From Aralia elata (Eukaryota; Streptophyta; Magnoliopsida; Apiales; Araliaceae), in NCBI GenBank assembly GCA_034770075.1, contig CM068388.1, positions 17,975,206 through 18,039,205 of the forward strand: a stretch of 64,000 bases of DNA. Reading direction: 5' to 3'. The notes beneath the pieces were generated by a model. That model saw only the letters and a program-made list of their open reading frames with translations. It had not been told where the DNA came from and made no database searches. The position numbers were made by a program, and so were the translations under genes. Shown here one piece after another: positions 1 to 12,128 of this stretch (position 1 is its first letter; the number at the start of each line of letters is the position of its first letter).

Positions 1-560
1 ACATGCATGACCCTCGACAAAGTCATTTGGAAACCGTTTACAGAATTTTGAGGTATCTCAAATCTGCACCCGGTAAAGGTTTATTGTTTGCACCACATGG
101 TCATATGAGAGTCGAAGCTTTTTCCGACTCAGATTGGGCTGGCTCTATAGAGGATCGTCGATCTACATCAGGCTACTGTTCATTTGTTGGAGGTAATCTT
201 GTCACTTGGCGTAGTAAGAAACAGTCAGTTGTGGCAAGATCTAGCGCTGAGGCTGAATACCGTGCTATCGCCCTAGGTATATGTGAACTAATGTGGCTTC
301 GAACCTTGCTAGAAGATTTGGGTGTTTCAACAAAAGGGCCTATGCAGTTGTTTTGTGATAACAAAGCAGCCATTAGTATTGCAAATGATCCGGTACAACA
401 TGATAGAACGAAGCACATTGAGATTGACCGACACTTCATCAAAGAAAAATTAGTCAGTGGTCTTATCTGCTTACCTTTCGTAAAAACAGAACATCAGCTA
501 GCTGATATTCTGACTAAAGGTCTCCCTTGTAAATGTAGCAAACACATGAAATGTATATAG
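1..560 (+). pseudogene. Ty1/copia pol fragment, RNase H end
   Basis: This is the 3' end of a copia polyprotein, cut by the window start and open to a stop at 558-560. The frame shows copia RNase H hallmarks in order: a SDSDWAG block with the first catalytic Asp, STSGYC, a WRSKKQ segment, SSAEAEYRA, DNKAAI and the closing TKHIEIDRHFI and ADILTKGL motifs. In an intact element this domain degrades the RNA strand during reverse transcription in the virus-like particle. After the last motif the normal tail is lost, and a purine-rich tract near 590-615 could be the old polypurine tract. No LTR is recognised downstream within the window, so this is a truncated element lying just upstream of the TNL gene. 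Confidence 0.85.
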
Positions 561-1202
561 TTTCTACATTGTAACATTATTGCTGGTTGAAGAGGAGATA
601 CAGAGGAAGAAAAAGTAGTAGAAATTAACTTATGAGATAGCTAGAAGCCTCATGTAATTGGAGGGGATATAACCAAGCCCCATGCTGCTATTAAATTTGG
701 TTCACCAAACCCATTGAGCTAGCTTCGTTGTCCACTTGCCATTGAATTGTTCTATGAAAATGGCATTGCCAATTTTTGTATCTTTTATTTGATCTTTGTG
801 TTTATCACCCTACTAGTTGCTGCAAGACATTAAACAAATTTATTTAATAACAGTTCCCTGAATGAGAGTATGGACCAATATATGATATACAGCATGCATG
901 TATATACACATACATGTAAACATATAATCTGCTTCAGTTATGCTTGACGGGTCTACCAAGGTTTTCTATTTTATTTTATAGAACACAACAAGATGCATAA
1001 ATCTTTATCGCATAGTTATGCATCGAAAACTATGTAGGACAAAATTTTGAAGCTGTCTGACAAGAACTAGCAACTTCTTTTCTGATGGAGAACTATGTTT
1101 ACTCCAAGGATCTCAATCTTGCTTTATGTGTAGAAGCTTTTGTTCAAATATCATATCTTGGCTCTTCAGCTGTTCATATCTTATTAGGACTACCCTCATT
1201 CA
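561..1202. other. Spacer and presumed TNL upstream region
   Basis: AT-rich spacer between the copia remnant and the TNL start codon. It should contain the TNL promoter and 5' UTR. I see no convincing TATA box or other element that can be placed with confidence, and no open frame that looks coding. Confidence 0.4.
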
Positions 1203-4200
1203 ATGGAGGTTGTGAGAACCCAAAGTGTCTCCTGCTCCACCTTCAAATGTAATTATCATGTGTTCTTGAGTTTCAGAGGCCAAGACACTCGTAAGACTTT
1301 CACTGATCACCTCTATACGGCTTTGGTGGAAGCAGGATTTCGCACGTTCAGAGATGATAATGAAATAGAGAGAGGAGAAAATGTTAAATCAGAACTAAAG
1401 AAAGCTGTTCAACAGTCAAGCCTATCAATAATTGTTTTCTCAAAGGAGTATGCATCTTCCAAATGGTGCCTTGATGAACTAAAAATGATTCTTGATTGCA
1501 GGAGGGCCTCTGGACAAGTAGTTATACCAGTCTTCTATGGCGTGGATCCATCTGATGTTAGGAAGGAAACAGGAAGCATCACTGAAGCATTTGATAAGTA
1601 TGAAAATCAATTCAAGGAGGAGAATGATGATGACAGAAAAAAGGAATGGATGGACAAGGTAAATGATTGGAGGGCAGCTCTTAGCGAGATCGCAGACTTG
1701 GGAGGGATGGTCTTACAAGACCAAACTGATGGGTTAGTTACTTCAAAATTCTTCTTACTAAGGACCTAGGTACTAGTATTGTGCTTTTTGTAAAGATATT
1801 TCAAGAGGTACTGGAACTATTTGTCCTTCTATAGGGAACATTTTACGAATTATCGTCTTGAAATTACATGGAAATTGTACAAACTATGAAAAATGTTTAT
1901 TAAAGAGGAATTGTTGAAACAATGAAGCTAATTTAATAAAGAATATCAAATAGTTATGAACTATGTAAGAAATTAGACTGGACAAGCCAACAAAAAAGGA
2001 AAAAAGTAGAGAATCAGTAGTCTAAAACTCCATCCTAAAAAACAGAGTATTATTGATTTCTTAACTTATTTTTACAAATATTAAAGTTTGTATAGGACAC
2101 ACATAATAAATTAAAAAAAATAATAAATAAAAAAGCACAATAACTAGTTTGAATTGTTAAACCTTAATACTGAGATACTACCGACTTATAATTGCAACGT
2201 AAATCATGTAAGGATAGGATTATTAGGTTGGATATCCACGTAATCGGCGACAAAAAAGTTTATACATGAAGTCACAAGATATATCATTTCCCTCGAGATA
2301 ATTGTTGAATTTTTTCCCCTAAGCTGTCTTTGAAATTATAATATTCCTTTTAAAAAGTCTAACACAAGTTTGATTTGATTAATTTTGTGTCTGATTATTT
2401 CTTTTGTGCTCATAGTGTGATTTGAAGTTGTTTTGTATTTTGTTTATCTGTAGGTATGAGTCCAAGTTTATTAAAAAAATTGTCCAAGTAGTTGAGGATA
2501 AGTTGAAGCGCCCAGCCTTGAATGTCCCTCCTTACCTAATTGGAACTGGTTATCGAGTTAGAAACATCAACAAGTGGTTGCAAGATGGTTCAAGTGAAGT
2601 TGGCATATTGACAATCTATGGGACTGGTGGTATAGGAAAGACAAGTATTGCGAAGCTTGCCTATAATATGAACTATAAAAGATTTGAATCGAGTTGCTTT
2701 CTTCCAAATGTAAGAGAAACTCTAGAACAATCCGATGGTTTGCTTCGTTTGTACAAAACACTTCTCTCACACATGTTAAAGGGGGACAAGATGAAAATAG
2801 GCAGCCTTGATGATGGAATCAATAAGATTAGAGATGTCATATCATGTAAAAAGGTTCTTCTTGTTATCGACGATGTGGACCAAAAGAATAGGCTGAAACT
2901 GGATCCATTACTCAACATGCATCATTTGTTTTACCAAGGAAGTAAAATTATTTTAACAACAAGAAACAAAAGGTTGCTAAAGGGTCATAAAGTTTATAAG
3001 GAGCACGAACTTCTGAAATTTGATGATGATGAATCATTGGAGCTATTCAGTTGGCATGCATTTGGACAAGATCATCCTTTAGAAGAGTACTTGGAGCTGT
3101 CTCTGAGGGTTGTGACCTATTGTGGAGGGCTTCCTTTAGCTCTTCATGTTTTGGGTTCTTCTCTTCATGGTGAATGTGTGGATGTATGGAAAAGTACATT
3201 AGAGAAATTAGAAGAAATTCCCAATGCTGAAATCCTTGAAATACTTACAGTGAGCTATTATTCTTTGCCTGATGACCATGACAGAAATTTATTCCTTGAC
3301 ATTGCTTGTTTCTTTATTGGGGAGGAGAAAAGTCATGTTGTTACAATATTAAATGAATGTGATTTTCACACAACAGTTGGGCTTGAGAATCTTATAAACA
3401 GATCTCTTTTAACAATTGACAAAGATAACAAGGTAATGATGCATCAGCTGATCCGGGATATGGGAAGAGAAATAGTTCGCCAGGAATCACCTAACAAGCC
3501 TGGGAAGCGTCGTAGGCTATGGCATCATAAGGATTCATTTAATGTTTTGAAACAAAAAACTGTAAGGAACACAAATATGCTTGTCTTTACAATATATACA
3601 TGTTGTCGTCGTCTTTATTTCACCATTCTCTTTGCTTTTCAGGGAACTGAAACAATTGAAGGCCTGATGCTCAACATTGATGTGCTGAAGGAAGATAAGG
3701 TTTCCCTTAGATCCTGCAACATCAACAATGAAAATGACATGGACCTGGAAACTGATGCATTTACGGGGATGCACAGTTTAAGACTGCTGCAAATCAATAA
3801 TGTACGACTCACCGGAGGCTATAAACAATTTCCCAAGAATTTAAGGTTTCTGTGTTGGCATGGACTTCCTTTGAAATGTGTGCCAAGAGATTTCCCCTTG
3901 GAGAACCTGGTTGCTATTGACATACGTAATAGCAACATAAAACAACTATCAACAGGGACCAAGGTTTACATACTTTTCCATTCTCCTTGCTTTAATTACT
4001 CATTATATGTGGCTTTATTTACTTCCTTATCTTTTCATTAACAGGTATTACGACATGTTAAAATACTAAATCTTAGCCATTGCCATGGCCTCACCAGAAC
4101 CCCCGAGTTTTCAAAATTCCCAAGTCTCGAGAGATTAATCCTCAAGGACTGTGTCAGTTTGGTTGAGGTTCATCAATCTATTGTTGAAGTTATGGGGCTT

Positions 4201-5724
4201 GTTCTTTTGAATCTACATGACTGCCAAAGTTTGAGGAAGCTTCCAAATAATATTGGAAAGCTAAAAGTTCTTGAAACACTGATAATCTCAGGCTGTTCAA
4301 ATCTTGAAGAGTTGCCAATAGATCTGATGGAAATGGAATGTTTGGAAGTATTTTGTGCAGATGGAGTCACCCTTAGTACATCACACTCAACAACCGAACA
4401 GGAAACGTCATGGCGTGAACTTGTATGGCCTTGGGTATCAAAACCAAAAAAAAATCCGATACTTTTATGGGATTCTTTACCACATTCTTTAGTTAGCTTG
4501 AGCCTTGCAAATTGCAAACTGTCGGATGATGCTTTTCCAGGAGATTTTTGTAACATGCCCTCATTGCAGAATATAGACCTAAGTGAAAATCCAATTTGCT
4601 TCCTACCAGATTGTATCAAACGTTTTACGAGGCTGAACAATCTTAGGTTAACTTCATGCACAAGTCTCCAAACACTCATAGGCCTACCCAAAATAGATGT
4701 TTTGACTTTAGAACAGTGCACGTCTCTGGAAAGAGTAACATTTCAAACACCTTGGTGCCATTCAGCTCTAGGCCATCTATTAGGATGTGACAAACTTGTT
4801 GATATGGAAGGAATTTTCAAGGTGGTACCCATTGGAACGATTGATGAAGCAATGCTACACTATTTGGGGTTGAATGCGTATGACTTGGAGTCCATGAAAA
4901 GCGTCGAGATGATGTTGTACAATTGCTATACATACTTAGCAACCAAAGGCCCTATTCAGGCACTCTCTCTTTCTCACCCTCTCTCTCTCTCTGTATAAAT
5001 ACACACACATTCATATATACGCACACATACATGGGAGCAGATCCATAACAAATGGTGGCTATAAGATTTTATATAGCCACCACATTTTGCACCGTTCATT
5101 ATAAGATTTGATGGCCACGATTTAAAAATAAAACTCTCCTAGTGTTGCGGTAGGCAACTCTTCTATTGCAATACATAGGTAGTATTTTTTTTTTAAATCG
5201 CGACCATAGGATCTATAAATGGATGGTCTAGATATAGTGGGAAAAAATAGACCCATAGCCGTCATTAGTTATTGACCAGTTCCCTATATATATATAGGAT
5301 AGTGATCTACAACCACATATGGTTGTACAACCAACAGTCTACCAAACAATTGTGTGAATGGATGATCCGCCAAACAATTTGGCAGACGATAATTACAAAC
5401 ACTGTCCGCCCAACTATTTAGTGGATTATTGGTTACACCAATTGTAAATGTGGATCTTTTCTTTATACATATACATATATGTGTGTGCGTGCGCTACCGA
5501 TCCACAACTAGCGCAGTTATGGGGGTTTCCCAACCAACTCATCTATGGCCATCTATTTGAAGATGGAATGATCACGATTAATTAATAGCCCTCTCATCTA
5601 TCATTCTAAATAGTGGAGGTTACTTTAAATCATGGTCGTTGCCTCGTTGGACCTTTGGATGGACGGCCACATATGCACTGGTTGGGACCAATCTAAAACC
5701 AACGTTAGTTGTGTATTGGGCCCC

Positions 5725-5756
<32 letters not shown>

Positions 5757-6308
5757 GGGGGGGGGACTCATGACAAATTTAAACATTTTGATTTCATGTT
5801 ACAGGGAGTGTATGAATATGGTGGTATATTTAGCATCTTTCTTCCCGGTGATAGCAATGTTCTAGGCTCATTCACTTACAGAACGACTGGGCAATCACTT
5901 TCTTTTATGGTGCCTTCATCACCTCCAAACGCCAGGTTAAGAGGATTTATTTTGCGTGCTACGTATGAACGTAACGAAAACGAATGGAACCATGATCGAG
6001 ATACAACGTACATCGTTACGGTACTATTCAATAAAACCAAAGATATGGTAATGGAAGTTTATCCAGCTTACTATGCCATTCCAGGTGCAGGTGAAGATAT
6101 CATATGGTTAAGCCACTGGAATTTTGGAAGTCAGCATTTCGAAGCTGGTGATGTAATGCTTGTTCTAGTTTGTTCAAAAAATTATATTACTAAGTTGCCG
6201 GTTTTTGAAATAAAAGAAGTAGGGATCAACTTTGTGTATGAAGATCAGGAACAGATTAGTAACGGTCAAGAAGTTGGGGTGTGGTATGAATCTTGGATAA
6301 CTGATTAA
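1203..6308 (+). CDS. TIR-NBS-LRR (TNL) disease resistance protein, five exons
   Basis: Predicted intracellular immune receptor. Exons: 1203-1732, 2454-3561, 3643-3963, 4045-4959, 5805-6308; all junctions keep frame and give 1125 residues with no internal stop. Residues 18-175 are the TIR domain (FLSFRGQDTR; WCLDEL with Glu92 at the position of the TIR NADase catalytic glutamate). The NB-ARC follows: P-loop GTGGIGKT at 233-240, kinase-2 VLLVIDDVD at 311-319, ILTTR (RNBS-B), GGLPLAL at 401-407, FLDIACFF (RNBS-D), and MHQ instead of MHD at 506-508. Exons 3 and 4 (547-958) carry degenerate leucine-rich repeats. Exon 5 (959-1125) looks like the post-LRR C-JID domain, with LSHWNFGS and EAGD. The domain order and phase-0 LRR introns are usual for TNLs. 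Introns 2 and 3 are both 81 nt. The start is the ATG just before the TIR domain. Intron 4 uses a GC donor or an alternative GT donor (separate entry). The gene looks intact; expression cannot be judged. Confidence 0.9.
4960..4992 (+). promoter_or_regulatory. Ambiguous TNL intron-4 5' splice site
   Basis: Homology requires the exon to end at CAG 4957-4959 so that GPIQ joins GVYEYGG of exon 5. The intron would then begin with GC, not GT. A canonical GT (GTATAA) lies at 4993, exactly 33 nt downstream, after a CT-rich microsatellite. Using it adds 11 in-frame residues of Ala, Leu, Ser, His and Pro with no stop. Both choices are phase 0 with the acceptor AG at 5803-5804. Which is used cannot be told from sequence. 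Confidence 0.65.
5053..5082. repeat. Short hairpin in TNL intron 4
   Basis: Perfect 11-bp inverted arms, TGGTGGCTATA and its complement, separated by 8 nt. It lies in intronic sequence with no other recognisable content. Function unknown. Confidence 0.6.
5725..5765. repeat. Compound microsatellite (AT)n(AG)nGn
   Basis: An uninterrupted AT run passes into an AG run and then a G run, about 40 bp upstream of the exon-5 acceptor of the TNL gene. It sits where the branch point and polypyrimidine tract would normally begin. Confidence 0.9.
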
Positions 6309-7152
6309 ATTGAAAGTATACCATGATGTAGGTTCTTTGTTTTTCTCTTGAGAGTTTTTGGCTATATTGTTAGAAAAACACTAAACTGCAGCTCTCTTTT
6401 TTATCATTTCAAAGTTTAGGGATTGCTAAATACTTTTGTTGTTCCAAATATAGGATTAAGTTTGATTTTTCAAATATATGTGATTCGTTTAACTTTTGAG
6501 AATAATTTTAAAAAAAAAAAATTTAATCCCTGGTAGTCAAATAAGTTTGCTTCCTTTCTTGACTTCTCGAGTTTAAACCTTGGCATGAGCACCCCAAAAA
6601 AAATCTCCTGAATGCATCAAGTCGATGTGGAGAGTGCGCCCTTAAGATTGTCTAGGGAGTAATTTAGTCTCAGTTGTTGCATAAGCTGACTCGAGAAAAC
6701 CCTTACCGTTCAACCAAAAAAAAGAGAACAACAAATTTTATATTTCGTTGTATTATTTAGATAGTTTATAATTTTTATAATTATATCGTTGAAAACTAAA
6801 TTACTTCATATCAATTTTTTTTTTAAAAAAAAAAAATTATCTTGAATTGAATTTAAAAAATTGATATCAATCTTATATTCTGGAAAGGAAGGAGTATAAT
6901 AAATGTTAGTTGATGCCATGGCCTTGTCAAAATTCTCTCCCTCTAATTGTGCTTCTTTTTTTTTCTTTTTTTTCTCCATCTAATTGTTGAATTCAGCAAG
7001 ACCCTACCCTTATGAAGATGAAAGAGATTGGTAGGATTGAGGGGTGCATGTACAAACTAACATTTATTGATTCTTGTTCTTCATTTGTGATGGGAGTTTC
7101 AGCTACTTCTATTGTGTGTTCTAATAGATATTTTCTCTTCTTATGATCTGTA
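6309..7152. other. TNL 3' flank, AT-rich, no gene seen
   Basis: AT-rich sequence with homopolymer A and T tracts. It should hold the TNL 3' UTR and polyadenylation site. Nothing else is recognised. Confidence 0.5.
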
Positions 7153-7316
7153 GCATATAATAGGTTAGGTCATGCTCCTATTAATGCCTCAAAATCTTTG
7201 CCTTTTCCCATTCAATTCAATAGAACTTCTCCTTGTGAAATATGCCCTTTGGCAAAACAAACCGGGATTCCATTTTCTTCGAGTAATAATCTAATTCACT
7301 GTGATATATGGGACTA
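7153..7316 (+). pseudogene. Old copia relic, GAG-pre-integrase region
   Basis: In one frame the translation reads AYNRLGHAPIN, then CEICPLAKQT, then LIHCDIW. This matches the zinc-binding pre-integrase module (H-x-LGH ... C-x2-C) and the start of the integrase core of plant copia elements. The frame degenerates after about 7316. The relic is on the opposite strand to the younger copia element that begins at 7445. A further piece at about 13330-13580 continues the same reading direction, so the younger element probably split this one. Confidence 0.75.
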
Positions 7317-7444
7317 CATTATAACAACCCGACTCCAAATCCCCACTTCAATAGTTGACATCTTCGCCAGGCCCGAACACATAGCCACATAATATAAAAT
7401 CTGTGTCTTTCTAATAATTATGCCATAATGCCAACCGCCTTTGT

Positions 7445-8079
7445 TGTTGGGAAAAAATCACCTCTCAAATACTGTTGTCTTTGATAAATTAAATGGCCAA
7501 AATTATCAGTACATATCAAACAGATTAAATTTGCAGTTCCACCAAAATAATAACCACTGCAGAAATAATGAGAAGAAATAACCAAGCACGAGACGCCAAG
7601 ATTTTTAACGTGGAAAACCCTCTATAACTAAGAGGTAAAAACCACGGGACAAACTCCGAATAATTCACTAGAATAATATGAGAGAATACAAAGATATATT
7701 AATTTGAGTACAAACTCAAATTACTTCACCACAATAACTATGTGATGGAACCCAAATAAAACACCCTTTTATTTGAACTATCTTTCTCCCTCTATTTTTC
7801 TTAAGCTTCAGCAAAAGCTTTTCCTCACTTTATCTCTCGGATGGTTTTCTTCTCACTTGTACATTTAGATGCAGAATGAAGGATGTATTTATAGCCTAAA
7901 CAGACCTTCTCTCTCTTCCATATGTACCGTGGTTTGCTCCAAAATAGCATGTATCATATTTTAGTGTCAAAGAAACATGTACCATGCCTTGCTGCCAAAT
8001 TTGACTTGTGAATGAAACAAAAAATCTTAGCTTGCCCAATCTGACTTCTCACCTATGGGTGAGGACCACAAACCCAACA
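7445..8079 (-). repeat. 3' LTR of copia element
   Basis: This is the 635-bp copy downstream of pol in element orientation. It aligns along its whole length with 12129-12764, including identical TG and CA ends. Confidence 0.92.
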
Positions 8080-8100
8080 ATCTCCCCCCTCCGAACTCAT
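8080..8100 (-). other. Polypurine tract of copia element
   Basis: On the minus strand this reads GAGTTCGGAGGGGGGAGAT next to the 3' LTR. This is the expected plus-strand primer site. Confidence 0.85.
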
Positions 8101-8125
8101 GAGAGGAGGTATTCACTATGACCCA

Positions 8126-11100
8126 TCACTTGGAGTCCATTCCGGTCAACTCCTTGCAAAACTCTAGCTTATCTCGAGTTACGACCTTTGTCATCATGTC
8201 AGAGGGATTCTCATCAGTATGTACTTTCTTCACTTTCATCAATTCCTTTTCCATCACTTCTCGAAGCCAGTGATAACGAACATCAATGTACTTGGTACGA
8301 TTATGATAAGTGGCGTTCTTGGTCAAGTCAATTGCACTTTGACTATCACAATAAACCACATACTCATCCTGTGTCAAACCTAGCTCTTGGAGAAACCGTT
8401 TCAACCATAACATCTCCTTGCATGCTTCTGTAGCGACGATGTATTCCGACTCAATTGTAGACAAAACAAAACACTTCTGCAACTTGGACTGCCACGATAC
8501 AGCTCCCCCTGCAAAAGTAAACAAATACCCCGAAGTAGACTTCTTCTCTTCAAAGCCTGACATGTCTGCATCTGTAAAACCTTCCAAGACTGGACTCGAA
8601 CCACCAAAACCCAAACATAAACTGGAAGTAGCTTTCAAGTATCTAAGAATCCACTTAACTGCTTCCCAATGTTCTCTACCAGGATTTGATAAATACCTGC
8701 TCACAACGCCAACTGCGTGAGCAATATCTGGCCGCGTACAAACCATCGCATACATAAGACTTCCTACAACAGAGGAGTAAGGAACTGTTGTCATAGCATC
8801 TCTCCTTTCCTTAGTAGAAGGACACATATCCTTTGTCAACTTAATATGATTGGCCAGTGGTGTGCTAACTGGCTTAGCATCACTCATGTTGAACCTTGCA
8901 AGCACCTGTTCAACATATTTTTCTTGTGACAACCATAACCTCTTGGCTTTCCTGTCACGAACAATCTTCATGCCCAAAATCTGCTTAGCTGGGCCTAAGC
9001 CCTTCATATCAAAGGACTTGAACAACTCACCCTTGAGCTTGTGAATCATGTTAGAATCTTGCCCAACTATCAACATATCATCTACATATAGCAACAAAAT
9101 AACGAAGTTACCATTTGGGAACTTTTTCACATACACACAGTGATCTGTAACTGTTCTACTATAACCTTGATCCACCATAAATGCATCAAATTTCATGTAC
9201 CACTGTCTTGGGGCTTGTTTCAGGCTGTACAAACCTTTCTTCAACCTGCAAACCAAGTGCTCTTTCCCTTTAACTTCAAATCCCTCTGGCTGTTCCATGT
9301 AGATTTCCTCCTTCAAATCACCATGAAGAAATGCAGTCTTCACATCCAACTGTTCAAGCTCAAGATCCAAACTAGCTACTAATCCCAACACCACTCGAAT
9401 AGAAGTCATCTTCACAACCGGAGAAAAAATCTCATCGAAGTCAATACCTTGCTTTTGAGCAAAACCTTTGACAACTAATCGAGCCTTGTACTTCACTAGT
9501 TTTTCACCATCCTTTTTCAGCTTGAACACCCATTTATTCTTCAATGCTTTCCTGCTCTTCGGAAGTGTAGTCAACTCATAAGTGTGATTCTTGTGCAAAG
9601 AATTCATCTCTTCCTGCATAGCTCTCAGCCAATTATTTTTCTCTTTATGAGCCTTGACTTCCTGAAAATTCTCTGGCTCCCCCTCCTCAACAACTAAAAG
9701 ATATTCAGATGAAGGATATCTGACTGATGGTACACGATCTCTTGTGGATCTTCTTAGCTGAGGTTCTTCAATGTCAGGTTGCTCCCCCTGATCAACAATC
9801 TCTGCATCTGACGCATCACCATCGTGCAAATCTGTATCAGTCATATCTTCATTCTGACCTCCTTCTCCAACTGTGGCATTCTGTAATGGAGAAGGAACTC
9901 CGCTGAGATCTGGAACTCTATTATCTCTGGGCTGTGTAACATTATCCTCATAATTCTGGTGCTCATGAAACACCACGTCCCTTCTCCTGAATAATTTCTT
10001 CTGCACTGGATCCCATAACCGGTATCCAAACTCTGCATCTCCATAGCCAACAAAAATACATGGAGTAGATTTGTCATCAAGCTTCGATCTTTGTTCCTTG
10101 GGGATATGTGCAAAAGCCTTGCACTCAAATACCCTCAAGTAAGAATATGACACATCCTTACCGCTTCAAATCTCTTCTGGAATCTGGAAATTCTAAGGCG
10201 CTGATGGAGATCTATTAATCAGATAACAAGCAGTACGAACAACTTCACTCCAGAATGACTTAGGCAGCTTAGCCATTCTCAACATGCATCGCACTCTCTC
10301 AACAATAGTGCGGTTCATTCTTTCAGCCACACCATTATGTTGTGGGGTACTAGGAACAGTTTGCTCATGCCTAATGCCATTTTTACTGTAATAATCAGCA
10401 AACTCCTTTGATGTGTATTCCCCTCCGTTGTCGCTGTGAAGGCACTTCAATAATTTTCCAGTCTCTCTTTCAACCATAGCATGAAAACTCTGAAAATGCT
10501 GGAATACCTGGTCTTTTGTTTTCAATAAAAATACCCACACCTTCCGTGAAACATCATCAATAAATGTAACAAAATACCTATTTTCACCCAAAGACTCAAC
10601 CTCAATGGGTCCACATACATCAGAATATACTCTCTCTAGTAACTCTGATTTTCTTTTAGCTGAACTACTAAAAGAAACTCTATGTTGTTTCTCAAACAAA
10701 CAATAATCACAAGGGCTTAAAACAGTACCTTTAGCAAAAGAAATGAGTGACCTTTTTGCTAATAACTGCAACCATTTTTCACTCACGTGACCAAGCCTCT
10801 TATGCCACAAGTTTAGCGAACAATCATCATCCGCTGCATTCAATTCACTAGAACACACCTTCACATGAGTCTTGTACAACGAGCAACAAGCAGCACCTCT
10901 TGCAATCACCATAGAGCATTTGGTAAGCTTCCACTTTCCACTGCCAAAGTGATTCTCATAGCCTTTTCTGTCCAAGGCCATGCCAGAAATTAAGTTGAGA
11001 CGCAAATCAGGAACGTGTCTAACATCCCTCAAGGTAATAGTGCAACTAACACCTATCTGAATGCAAACATCTCCAATTCCAATAATTTTGGACTGATCAG

Positions 11101-11335
11101 TATTCCCCATTCTCACATACCCAAACTCTTCAGCTTTATAAGTTGTGAAGAACTCCCTCTTGGGTGTAGCATGATACGAAGCACCAGTATCCACCACCCA
11201 ATCAACTTTATGATCATCAACATGCAAACATTCTTCTTCCCCAAATGAAAGAATCACAACATCTTCGGTGACTGTGGCTGCAGTGTTCTTCCCCTCAACA
11301 TTTCTTTGCTCACCATTTTTCTGCTTGTCTAATCA
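8126..11335 (-). pseudogene. pol: copia pol: protease, integrase, RT, RNase H
   Basis: One reading frame covers the gag tail to RNase H, with three nonsense codons (TGA at 11335, TAG at 10195, TGA at 10159). In order it encodes the end of the zinc-knuckle region; the aspartic protease (DTGASYHA); the pre-integrase zinc motif (HKRLGH ... CDYC); the integrase core (SDVCGP, SDNGGEY, and the downstream Glu region near PQHNGVAERMNR); the variable linker; the RT with KARLVVKG, LDVKTAFLHGDL and the catalytic YVDDMLIVG; and RNase H with DADMSG, STIESEYIV and DSQSAIDL. The last ORF ends normally at 8126. Apart from the stops, the catalytic residues I can see are present, so this copy is probably dead but could act as a substrate for proteins made by relatives. 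Confidence 0.9.
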
Positions 11336-12096
11336 GCTCTTGCAATTTCTTTTGTAATGACCTTCCTTATTACAATAGAAACATCTATATGTATCGCCTT
11401 GTCTGGTCTTTGACTTCCTCCGGTGATTTTTGCTTTTGCTACGACTTTTATCTCCTTGCTTCTGCCCCTGTTATCTGCAACAAGAGCCTGTGTCTCGAAA
11501 TTAAAGCCTTGCTCCTTTCGCCTAGTCTCCTCATTATGAAGACTGTCTTTGACCGACTGCATGGTTATTTTCCCTGTTGGAGTTGAATTGCTTAGAGATA
11601 CCACCAAAGTTTCCCAGCTGTTTGGCAATGAACTGAGAAGCAAAAGAGCCTGAATCTCATCATCAAGATTCAACTCCATGGTAGACAACTGGTTCACCAA
11701 ACCTTGAAACTCACTCATATGCTCCGACGCACTGGTCCTGTCTTTGTACTTCAAGTTCACAATTTTTCGAATCACAAAAGTTTTATTTTGTGCATTCTTC
11801 TTCTCGTACATGGACTTTAGTGTTGTCCATAGAGCATGAGCATCCGTCTCCTGCGAAACATGGTGGAACACACTTTGATCAATCCATTGTCGGATGTGAC
11901 CAATAGTCTTCCTGTTCATCTTTTTCCAATCAGCCTCAGATTTATCCGCGGGCTTCTTTCCCTCGAGATCCAACGGTTCATATAAATCCTTACAGTAAAG
12001 GATATCCTCCATTCTGGACTTCCAGATCGAAAACTTTGAAGAGGTCAATTTAATCATGGCTCTACCTGATTCCTCCATAGAATTTATCAGAAACAA
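11336..12096 (-). pseudogene. gag: copia gag with frameshift before zinc knuckle
   Basis: Nucleocapsid/capsid protein of the copia element. The first ~210 codons read through a typical copia gag (UBN2-like) core with the W-x-SRMED, MYEKKN and LSSLPNSWE blocks. A one-base change near 11457 shifts the frame. The CCHC zinc knuckle CFYCNKEGHYKRNC is encoded at about 11339-11380 in the pol frame, not the gag frame. The start at 12096 is an upstream reading; the Met of MEESGRAM a few codons later is the usual gag start. Confidence 0.85.
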
Positions 12097-12114
12097 CTGG
12101 GCAAAATAACCTTA

Positions 12115-12127
12115 GCTTTGATACCAA
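12115..12127 (-). other. Primer binding site, initiator tRNA-Met type
   Basis: On the minus strand this reads TTGGTATCAAAGC, one base after the 5' LTR. It matches the plant initiator-tRNA-Met primer site (TGGTATCAGAGC) with one difference. Confidence 0.85.
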
Positions 12128-12128
12128 T

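Noticed and set aside
3964..4044. Intron-retained longer TNL ORF ending at 4041
   Set aside because: The open frame runs into a TAA inside a well-bordered 81-nt intron; splicing restores the LRR frame.
4173..4721. 182-codon open frame opposite TNL exon 4
   Set aside because: It is antisense to well-supported LRR coding sequence, contains no domain and follows the codon pattern of the real exon.
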